From Humisphaera sp. (lineage in GTDB: Bacteria > Planctomycetota > Phycisphaerae > Tepidisphaerales > Tepidisphaeraceae): a stretch of DNA of 5,472 bases. Shown one piece after another: positions 1-5,339 of this stretch (its first letter is position 1; each line of letters starts with the position of its first letter). The translations under genes were made by a program, and so were the position numbers. The notes below the pieces were generated by a model. That model did not search any database. It had not been told where the DNA came from and worked only from the letters and a program-made list of their open reading frames with translations. The stretch spans positions 1 to 5,472 of the forward strand of contig JANXVV010000565.1 in NCBI GenBank assembly GCA_025351525.1. The letters run 5' to 3'.

Positions 1-21
1 TATACTCCACCCGGTTCACAT

Positions 22-39
22 TGAGACGAATTCGTCTCA
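22..39. repeat. 18-bp perfect palindrome upstream of the transposase
   Basis: TGAGACGAATTCGTCTCA reads the same on both strands over all 18 bases, with an EcoRI-like GAATTC core. Allowing one bulged base (C40) the symmetry extends to ATT/AAT on either side. It lies 25 bases before the first possible transposase start. It could be part of the IS end, a binding site for a dimeric regulator or the transposase, or a small hairpin in the transcript. The symmetry is seen directly; the role is unknown. Confidence 0.7.
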
Positions 40-63
40 CAATTTCGGCTGAAAAATGGCGAA

Positions 64-890
64 ATGAATAGAGTGGAGCCGTCATGGATGACCGCTCTGG
101 TTCGGGAGTTTTTTGTCGAGGACGCACGGATGCGACAAATCGAGTTTTCGGCGGCGGTGTTGGACGAGATCGAGCGGGATCGTTTCGGGCACGCTGACCT
201 GGCGGTCCGGCGGCGGATGGAAGCGTTGTGGCTCAAGGGCCATGGCGAGAAGCACCGGCGGATCGCCGACCTGGCGAAGTTGTCGCGACCGACGGTGCAA
301 CGGCTGCTGGACACCTACCTCTCGGGCGGGTTGGCGGCGGTGCGGACGTTTCACTGGAAGGTGCCGGTCAGCGCGCTGGCCCCGCACCTTGATCTCCTGG
401 CGGCGGAGTTCCGCGAGCGGCCGCCGCACACCACGGCCGAGGCGTGCGAGCGGATCGAGCGGTTGACCGGGGTGCGACGCGGCGAGTCGCGGGTCCGCGA
501 GTTCCTGCGCGACACGTTGGATCTGAAATGGCGGAAGGTCGGGGCCGTCCCGCTGCCGCCGAAGCTCTCGCTGCCCGAGCACGCCGCCCAACAGGCGGCT
601 TTTCTTAAAGACGGACCTCGAGCCGCGCCTGGCCCAGGCGCGGGCCGGTGAGCGGGCCGTCTATTTCGTGGACGCGGCCCACTTCGTGCTGGCCTCGTTC
701 CTCGGTTGGCTGTGGTGTGCGACACGGCTGTTCGTCCGGGCCGCGTCGGGCCGTCAGCGGTACAACGTGCCGGGGGCCTTCAACGCGATCAGCCATGAAC
801 TGGTCTGCGTGACCCACGACAGTTGCGTCGCCGCCCAGACCGTCTGCGACCTGCTCCGCAGGGTGGCATCGTCGCAGGCCGGATTGATCG
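64..890 (+). pseudogene. IS630-family transposase, frame-disrupted and C-terminally truncated
   Basis: Transposase of the IS630/Tc1 type, which cuts and pastes DNA at TA dinucleotides with a DDE catalytic triad. The first frame (ATG 64; ATG 130, giving MRQIEFSAAV, is an equally good start) encodes an N-terminal helix-turn-helix around residues 60-95 (HRRIADLAKLSRPTVQRLL) and a second, winged-helix-like unit around 120-165 (HTTAEACERIERLTGV). Near 600-610 the family sequence moves to the next frame: from position 602 that frame reads FLKTDLEPRL and then VYFVDAAHFVLA, containing the first catalytic Asp (codon 671-673). Similarity runs on through YNVPGAFNAI and CDLLRRVA and stops near 885-900. 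The second Asp (normally in a LDNARYQ-like motif) and the Glu (in a NLIERLWK-like motif) are absent, so it cannot be active as it stands. The frame change may be programmed or may be a single extra T in the TTTT run at 600-603. Confidence 0.82.
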
Positions 891-1108
891 TCTTCCTGAT
901 CTCTCGAACCCTTGTGGAGAATGTCACCGGACGGCGAACACCGGTCGAATGCAGGACCGTGCGCCAGGCGCTCACGCCCCTTAAAAAATCACGAGCTTAT
1001 TTCTCTGGACTCGCCACTCCGATTGTGTCATACTTCGGATCCACCGCTGTTGTTACTGCGGAGCGGGTTCAGGCATTTTTCAGACCAGTTGTCAGTGGGT
1101 AACATCGT
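891..1108. other. Spacer between IS remnant and cyclophilin gene; no gene seen
   Basis: About 220 bases with no credible coding sequence. The transposase frame stays open to 1102, but its translation after about 890 no longer resembles any transposase. This stretch must hold whatever promoter the cyclophilin gene uses. A TTGTTA at 1050-1055 is a possible -35 element but no good -10 follows at the right distance, and no clear Shine-Dalgarno sequence precedes ATG 1109. The truncation point of the insertion sequence lies at or just before the start of this spacer. Confidence 0.5.
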
Positions 1109-3016
1109 ATGAAATCGAGCAAACAGTCCCGGCGCGCCCGTTCTTCCTCTTTTTTTGGTCTTCAATCTCTGGAGTCGCGACAACTGCTTTCCGCCGTGGT
1201 GACGCAATCGGTGCCTTCCCAAACGCTCAGCATCGCGACGGCCAACACTCTGAATCTCGCCACCTACTTCGCCGATAACTCCATCGCTGCGGGCAATACC
1301 GTTGTGGACCTGAAATCGAGCAGCGGCAGCATTCCGGTCGAACTGACCAATGCCGCCACGCCGGCCACGGTGGCTAATTTCCTGAAATACGTGAACGGAA
1401 GTTTTCCTGCCATCAATAAAGCCAGCTACGCCAACACCATCATTCACCGCGATGTGCCGGGGTTTGTGATTCAGGGCGGCGGGTACACCACCGACGGCGC
1501 GCATATCCCGACCCCGGCAACCGTCCCCGGTGAATCGTCGACCGCAACGTTGAAAAACACGACCGGCACCCTTTCCATGGCACTGAGCACGGGGCCGAAC
1601 AGCGGGACGAGCGAATTTTTCGTTAATCTGACGAACAATCCTTTCCTTGATGATGCTTCCGATGGCGGGCCGTTCACCGCGTTTGGCAAAGTGATTTACA
1701 ATGGGTTGAGCGTCATCAATTCCATCGCCGGGCTTGGGCAGGTCAATGCCTCCGCCCAGAACGGCGCATTTGGCACTTTGCCGGTCAACGGCAACTACAC
1801 CGGGCCGACGAGCAACACCACGCCCGGCCAAATTCCCGCCGCCACGCCCATCCCCGTTCCCCCGGCGGATTTGGTCACCATCAATCCCGTCGTCCTGGCC
1901 AACAGCGGCCTGAAGTTTTCCGTAGTCAGTTCCAATCCCGCGCTCGTGAGCGCGTCGATTGTCAACGGCGTGCTCACGCTGAACCCCGCGCCGGGTGCGA
2001 CCACCGGCAGTGCCAACGTGACCGTCACCGCGACCGATTTAGGGGGCGGGACCGTCAATACGATTATTCCGGTGGTCTACACCGCCGTCATTACGACGAA
2101 CACCCTCACACCGACCGGCATCACGTTTCAGGCCGTCGTGGGGCAAGCCTATGTTGCCACTGTCGGTGGTTTTACGTCTTCCGACACCACCGCCAAGGCG
2201 ACCGACTTCACCGCTGTCATCGATTACGGAGATACGGGCGGCGCCGCCGGAATGGTTGTTTCGATAGGTCCGGGTACTTTCACCGTGATCGGTGGGCATG
2301 GATATTCCACCGCCGCGATGGACCAGGTGACCGTGAAAATCACCGGCCCAAACAGCACCAGCACCACCATCCACAGCATCGCCAACGTTACCGGCGGGCA
2401 GATCACGGGGGCCACGCTCACGCCAACCCCCATCACCTTTAACCCCGTTGTCAATCAAGCCTACGCGGCGACGGTCGGTGGTTTCACTTCTTCGGATACC
2501 AATGCCAAGGCCAGTGACTTCACCGCCCAAATCGATTACGGCGACACGGGCGGTGCGGCCGGCACCGTCATTTCCACCGCCCCCGGTGTGTTCAGCGTCA
2601 TCGGTGGACATGGTTATTCATCGGTCGGAAGCGTTCCGGTAACTGTGACGGTCAGCGGTCCCGGTGGCTCGAGCACCATCATCCGCAGCACGGCGGCGGT
2701 GCAGGCCGGTGTCGGTGGAACGACGACACTCACCCCCATCGGCCTGACCTTCCACCCGCAGGCGGGCAAGGCCTACGCCGCCACCGTGGGCAGTTTCTCC
2801 AGTTCTGATCTGACCTTGAAGGCCGGTGATTTCACCGCTTTCATCGACTACGGCGACACCGGTGGTTTCGGCGGGAACATCTTCCAGACGTCCCCCGGCG
2901 TCTTCACCGTCATCGGTGGCCATGGTTACGCCGTCGGCAACTTCGCGGTGACCGTCACGATCACCGGCCCCGGTGGGATCAAGACGAAGATCCTAAGCAT
3001 TGCCGCAGTGACCTGA
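1109..3016 (+). CDS. Exported cyclophilin-type peptidyl-prolyl isomerase with PKD-like repeats
   Basis: A 635-aa protein. Residues 1-29 are basic and end in LESRQLLSA, a variant (S for P) of the LEPR-XLL N-terminal signature of planctomycete exported proteins; there is no classical hydrophobic signal peptide. Residues ~60-210 form a cyclophilin domain, which catalyses cis/trans isomerisation of X-Pro bonds: IHRDVPGFVIQGGGY (Arg114, Phe119, Gln122 correspond to human CypA Arg55, Phe60, Gln63), GTLSMAL, GTSEFFVNL and FTAFGKVI. Glu169 stands where CypA has Gln111, and Phe replaces or shifts the CypA Trp121 position. Residues ~252-325 resemble an Ig/cadherin-like fold (SSNPALVSASIVNGVLTL). Three ~97-residue PKD-like repeats follow to the C-terminus. 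The protein ends in the last repeat, with no dockerin, anchor or autoassembly domain. Extracellular or cell-surface location and isomerase activity are inferred. ATG 1109 is chosen because the signature follows it at the usual distance. The downstream gene has its own promoter, so this gene is probably monocistronic. Confidence 0.9.
   Translation: MKSSKQSRRARSSSFFGLQSLESRQLLSAVVTQSVPSQTLSIATANTLNLATYFADNSIAAGNTVVDLKSSSGSIPVELTNAATPATVANFLKYVNGSFPAINKASYANTIIHRDVPGFVIQGGGYTTDGAHIPTPATVPGESSTATLKNTTGTLSMALSTGPNSGTSEFFVNLTNNPFLDDASDGGPFTAFGKVIYNGLSVINSIAGLGQVNASAQNGAFGTLPVNGNYTGPTSNTTPGQIPAATPIPVPPADLVTINPVVLANSGLKFSVVSSNPALVSASIVNGVLTLNPAPGATTGSANVTVTATDLGGGTVNTIIPVVYTAVITTNTLTPTGITFQAVVGQAYVATVGGFTSSDTTAKATDFTAVIDYGDTGGAAGMVVSIGPGTFTVIGGHGYSTAAMDQVTVKITGPNSTSTTIHSIANVTGGQITGATLTPTPITFNPVVNQAYAATVGGFTSSDTNAKASDFTAQIDYGDTGGAAGTVISTAPGVFSVIGGHGYSSVGSVPVTVTVSGPGGSSTIIRSTAAVQAGVGGTTTLTPIGLTFHPQAGKAYAATVGSFSSSDLTLKAGDFTAFIDYGDTGGFGGNIFQTSPGVFTVIGGHGYAVGNFAVTVTITGPGGIKTKILSIAAVT
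2102..3013 (+). repeat. Three tandem ~97-aa PKD-like repeats inside the cyclophilin gene
   Basis: Units cover residues ~332-428, ~436-532 and ~540-635 (DNA about 2102-2392, 2414-2704, 2726-3013). Each contains, in order, LTP.G/P.TF, YAATVG.F.SSD (YVATVG in unit 1), DFTA.IDYGDTGG, TVIGGHGYS-like (SVIGGHGYS in unit 2, TVIGGHGYA in unit 3) and V.VT.TGP-like strands. The DYGDTGG turn and the GHGY strand match the DWGDG and HxY pattern of PKD domains. Repeats 1 and 2 are closest, both with GGFTSSDT.AKA and YGDTGGAAG. Most differences between them at the DNA level are synonymous, so they arose by duplication followed by selection on the protein, not by recent copying. Confidence 0.85.
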
Positions 3017-3040
3017 TTGACGCTATTTTACCCTACATAG

Positions 3041-3058
3041 CCCCCGGCACGCCGGGGG
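3041..3058. terminator. GC hairpin after the cyclophilin gene
   Basis: CCCCCGGCACGCCGGGGG folds into a perfect 7-bp G/C stem with a CACG loop, 24 bases after the cyclophilin stop codon. No T-run follows on either strand, so it is not a textbook intrinsic terminator. It may be a 3'-end stabiliser or a terminator that works without a U-tract. Confidence 0.5.
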
Positions 3059-3131
3059 AACCCACCTCAAGCCGAAAGGTAATTTGACTGAGCCGGGTCG
3101 CCTGACACACACCATGTCCAGCGGCCCGGCT

Positions 3132-3160
3132 CTGAAAGAGATCGCCCGATCCGGTATCAT
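3132..3160 (+). promoter_or_regulatory. sigma70-like promoter for a leaderless glcE mRNA
   Basis: CTGAAA (3132-3137) and TATCAT (3155-3160) match the -35 and -10 consensus at 4/6 and 5/6 positions and are exactly 17 bases apart. ATG 3168 starts 8 bases after the last base of the -10 box, just where transcription would be expected to begin. The transcript would therefore start at or within a base or two of the start codon. There is no Shine-Dalgarno sequence before that ATG. Confidence 0.45.
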
Positions 3161-3167
3161 CCCTCCG

Positions 3168-4079
3168 ATGACCCCCGCCAACTTCCGACCCCCAATCCCC
3201 CCCCTCGTTTCCCCCGGCGCGATCGAACTATTCCCGCGCGACATGACCGCCATCGTCGCGGCGGATGTCTCATTGCACGATCTCCAGAACAAACTTGCCG
3301 TCATCGACCAATGGTTGCCGATCGACGGCGACCCAAGCCGCCCGATCGGTGAACTGGTCGAAATGAATTCCACCGGCCCGCTGCGGTTGGGCTACGGCGC
3401 GTGGCGCGATCTACTGCTTGGGTGCCAATTCGTTAACGGTCGCGATGAGTTGATCACCGCCGGAGGCCGTGCCTACAAAAATGTGGCGGGGTACGATGCG
3501 ACCAAATTGATGGTGGGGCAGCGGAGTCATTTCGGCACAATTCGATCGATCACCACGCGCACTTATAAGCTTCCGGAGTGCGCGATCATCGTGGAATTTG
3601 CGATGGAGAGCGGCTTGGTGAATCGGTTGCTTTCGTCGGCTTGCAAGCCGCAGTGGATGATTCTGAACGATGGCGGTTTGCTCGCGGGTTTTCTAGGGGA
3701 CGAACCGAGGATCGCTTACATCGACGGGGCGATCGCGGAATTTTCACCGATCGATCGCCGGAGGGTTGAGCCGTCGGAAGAGCAAGTCATACGGCAGGGA
3801 CTTTGGGAATCGTCGAGCGACGGTACGGGGATTGATTTTCGAGCGTCGGTTCCACCGTCATGCGTTCTGAATTTCGCGAAAAATGCGAAGTTGACGGGTT
3901 GGGTCGCGGATGCGGCGTTCGGCATCGTTCGCGGTCGTTGCCCTGAAGAACAATGGGAGTTCGTGCGTGTGGCCGCGAAGGGAGTGGGGGGACGCGCCTG
4001 GGGAACAGGGTGGACAGAGTCGTCAAATGATTTCACGTCAAACGTCATGCTGCAGCGATTAAAAGAGTCGTTCAAATGA
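3168..4079 (+). CDS. glcE: GlcE-like FAD-binding subunit of glycolate oxidase, shortened
   Basis: Member of the FAD-linked oxidase (FAD_binding_4) family closest to GlcE, which together with GlcD and GlcF oxidises glycolate to glyoxylate. The start chosen gives 303 aa (E. coli GlcE is about 350). Key evidence is STGPLRLGYG (residues 68-77), RDLLLGCQFVNGRDEL (80-94), and GGRAYKNVAGYDATKL (99-114), which matches the GlcE GGxxMKNVAGYD signature, followed by VGQRSHFGTI. The N-terminal part with the GGG/GSN-type pyrophosphate loop, normally ~50 residues before the segment ELFPRDMTAIV, is absent. The protein also stops at LQRLKESFK, just before the usual DPxGxFNPGR tail. TTG 3084 and ATG 3114 are in-frame alternative starts, but the added residues do not supply the missing loop and the promoter at 3132-3160 would lie inside them. 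Neither glcD nor glcF is in the window. The stop overlaps an ATGA that would open only a 4-codon frame. It may be a divergent subunit or a decaying copy. Confidence 0.75.
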   Translation: MTPANFRPPIPPLVSPGAIELFPRDMTAIVAADVSLHDLQNKLAVIDQWLPIDGDPSRPIGELVEMNSTGPLRLGYGAWRDLLLGCQFVNGRDELITAGGRAYKNVAGYDATKLMVGQRSHFGTIRSITTRTYKLPECAIIVEFAMESGLVNRLLSSACKPQWMILNDGGLLAGFLGDEPRIAYIDGAIAEFSPIDRRRVEPSEEQVIRQGLWESSSDGTGIDFRASVPPSCVLNFAKNAKLTGWVADAAFGIVRGRCPEEQWEFVRVAAKGVGGRAWGTGWTESSNDFTSNVMLQRLKESFK

Positions 4080-4113
4080 ACCACCCATGAAAGTTGCCGA
4101 ACCATCGTATTTG

Positions 4114-4192
4114 AAATTTCCGATCCCTTCCCCCCATGAGTACACGGGTGGAGGGGACCGGAAAATTTTAATGAGATGGACCCCTCCATTTT
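4114..4192. terminator. Overlapping hairpins between convergent glcE and lpxA
   Basis: Two alternative stems share one segment. In the first, 4114-4131 (AAATTTCCGATCCCTTCC) pairs with 4150-4168 with one bulge, one A.C mismatch and a G.U pair. In the second, 4149-4156 (TGGAGGGG) pairs perfectly with 4181-4188 (CCCCTCCA), and TTTT follows at 4189-4192, which suits termination of the plus-strand glcE transcript. The first hairpin could serve both directions because it is nearly symmetric and lies between two convergent stop codons. The U-tracts are short, so strength is uncertain. Confidence 0.5.
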
Positions 4193-4204
4193 GATCTGAA
4201 CAAA

Positions 4205-5008
4205 TCACATTTTGGCGCGAAGTGACTCCTGATAGCGTCCATGCCGGCTGTTTGTGCGGCGCTCCAGAAAGTCGATGAGCTTCTTCACGAGCGGGTTCAA
4301 ACCGTTGTTGGTATCGAACTGCGCCATCGCCACGGCCAGCGGTTTTTCGCGGCTGAAAAGGGTGCGGTGGGCGTCCTCAAGCGCTTCGATGTCGGCATCG
4401 GCGAAGCCGTTCATTTTCAAGCCTTTGGCGTTCAAAGTTCGCACCACATCTGCGCCGTCGATCTTGCAGAACGGCGGCACATCGTGGTGGATGCGCGAGT
4501 AGCCCCCGATGTAGGCGAATTCACCGACGGTCACCAGATGATGAATCGCGACGCCGCCCATCATGTTGACGTTGTCGCCGCAGATCACATGGCCACCGAG
4601 CATGCAGTTGTTGGCCAGAACGCAATTGTTGCCCACCTGCACATCGTGACCGGCGTGAACATTCACCATGAAAAAGTTATTGTTGCCGATGCGGGTGACC
4701 CCGCCACCTTTTTCCGTGCCGATGTGAAGGGTGACGTATTCGCGAAAAAGATTGTTGTCGCCGATCTCCAACCGGGTCGGCGCGCCTCGATATTTGCGGT
4801 CCTGCGGCGGACCCCCGAGCACGCAGTGCGGATGGACGATGTTGTTCTGCCCCAGCGTGGTATGCCCGGTCACTACCGCATGGCTGAGAATCTGAGTCCC
4901 CGCGCCGATCACCACATTCGGCCCGATGGTGCAAAACGGCCCCACCTCCACATCCTCCGCCAGGGAAGCTTTAGGGTCGACGACGGAATGGGGCGAAATG
5001 TTGGGCAT
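4205..5008 (-). CDS. lpxA: UDP-N-acetylglucosamine O-acyltransferase LpxA
   Basis: Catalyses the first step of lipid A synthesis in the cytoplasm: transfer of a 3-hydroxyacyl chain from acyl carrier protein to the 3-OH of UDP-GlcNAc. At 267 aa it is close to E. coli LpxA (262). Residues ~1-185 are hexapeptide repeats of the left-handed beta-helix (VEVGPFCTIGPNVVIGAG and later LANNCMLGGHVICGDNV); residues ~190-267 are the helical C-terminal part with NAKGLKMNGF. The catalytic pair His121-Asp122 (GHD) aligns with E. coli His125-Asp126; His140 and His156 align with His144 and His160. Gly169 matches the E. coli chain-length residue Gly173, which suggests a long (about C14) acyl chain, though this is inference. 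ATG 5008 is chosen because MPNISPHSVVDP is the usual N-terminus. The upstream region carries no Shine-Dalgarno sequence and consists of repeat DNA. It lies downstream of fabZ, as in many PVC and Bacteroidetes genomes. Confidence 0.96.
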   Translation of the reverse strand: MPNISPHSVVDPKASLAEDVEVGPFCTIGPNVVIGAGTQILSHAVVTGHTTLGQNNIVHPHCVLGGPPQDRKYRGAPTRLEIGDNNLFREYVTLHIGTEKGGGVTRIGNNNFFMVNVHAGHDVQVGNNCVLANNCMLGGHVICGDNVNMMGGVAIHHLVTVGEFAYIGGYSRIHHDVPPFCKIDGADVVRTLNAKGLKMNGFADADIEALEDAHRTLFSREKPLAVAMAQFDTNNGLNPLVKKLIDFLERRTNSRHGRYQESLRAKM

Positions 5009-5100
5009 AGTTGTTAGTTGCCAGTGGTTAGTTGCCAGTTGCCAGTCGGATTAAGCACACCCGTATTTTAATGGCGACTGGCAACTAACAACTGGCAACT
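5009..5100. repeat. Complex inverted repeat built on GTTGCCAGT between fabZ and lpxA
   Basis: The unit GTTGCCAGT occurs three times on the plus strand (5017-5025, 5031-5039, 5038-5046) and twice inverted (ACTGGCAAC at 5077-5085 and 5091-5099). The outer arms 5016-5039 and 5077-5100 are complementary over 24 bases with one mismatch. An alternative inner pairing joins 5038-5048 with 5075-5085 over 11 perfect pairs. The interior 5049-5074 is non-repetitive and AT-richer. On the minus strand the repeat ends only a few bases before the lpxA start codon, so it fills the place of a ribosome-binding site. It resembles dispersed intergenic REP-like elements; whether it recurs in the genome cannot be seen here. 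Confidence 0.85.
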
Positions 5101-5105
5101 TCTTC

Positions 5106-5339
5106 CTAAACAGGCTCGGCATCCACCAGCATGAACTTTATATCCGCCTCGCACGCCAGTTTATCCTCGACGAACGCTTTGCAGCGCACATGACCGGTGC
5201 GCGTTTTCACCCGGACGGTGATGGCTTCCAGAATCAACTGGTCTCCCGGAACGACCGGATGACGCATCTTCACCTTATCCATGCTCAGCAGGACCGCAAG
5301 TTTTCCCGTGTGTTCCAGCTTTTGGCTGAGCAGCAGGCC
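5106..5339 (-). pseudogene. fabZ: FabZ (3-hydroxyacyl-ACP dehydratase), C-terminal part only
   Basis: Hotdog-fold dehydratase of fatty acid synthesis; in PVC bacteria and Bacteroidetes it is often the C-terminal half of an LpxC/FabZ fusion located just before lpxA. The recognisable part reads GLLLSQKLEHTGK, MDKVKMRHPVVPGDQL, VRCKAFVEDKLACEA and ends FMLVDAEPV, about 77 residues. It corresponds to the E. coli FabZ stretch from ATGILAFK onward. The catalytic His (in HFPxxPxxPG) and Glu (in the E-A-x-A-Q motif) should come immediately before it and are missing. Past about 5340 the minus frame stays open to an ATG at 5417, but those ~26 residues (GHADTFLCDVFVV) are not FabZ-like and are the antisense of the TolC-family fragment. 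The gene is therefore either broken by a rearrangement or joined wrongly in assembly. Standalone FabZ and LpxC/FabZ fusion cannot be told apart. Confidence 0.85.

Larger units (their letters stand above)
1..890 (+). mobile_element. IS630-family insertion sequence, truncated remnant
   Basis: The element is recognised from its transposase (64-~890). The 63 bases before it probably hold the left end: a TA dinucleotide (the usual IS630 target) begins the window, and an 18-bp palindrome follows at 22-39. No matching right terminal repeat was found between 880 and 1110, and the last third of the transposase is missing, so the element is a 5' fragment. The exact right boundary is inferred from where similarity to the family fades (about 885-900), not from a visible repeat. 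The left end could lie outside the window. Confidence 0.7.

Noticed and set aside
82..591. Minus-strand open frame of 169 codons opposite the transposase
   Set aside because: Arg/Pro/Gln-rich antisense translation of a recognised IS630 transposase, with no motif of its own.
1028..1831. Minus-strand open frame of 267 codons opposite the cyclophilin gene
   Set aside because: It is the antisense of a strongly supported cyclophilin domain. Its translation is rich in Arg and Gly without any recognisable motif, as expected for a shadow in GC-rich DNA.
2102..3013. Tandem DNA repeats considered as a CRISPR-like or recent duplication array
   Set aside because: The periodicity is about 300 bp, is coding, and the copies differ mostly at synonymous positions. 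It is a protein domain repeat.
3084..3089. TTGACT as a -35 box or TTG 3084 as the glcE start
   Set aside because: No -10-like hexamer occurs 16-18 bases downstream. The AAAGGT before the TTG is only 3 bases away, too close for a ribosome-binding site, and the added residues show no GlcE similarity.
4087..4194. Small plus-strand frame of 35 codons (MKVAEPSYLK...) after glcE
   Set aside because: It runs through the convergent hairpin region, has no ribosome-binding site and no recognisable features. The hairpins explain the sequence better.
4241..5017. Plus-strand open frame of 258 codons opposite lpxA
   Set aside because: Antisense of a clear LpxA with an intact active site. The His/Val-rich translation reflects the complement of hexapeptide repeats.
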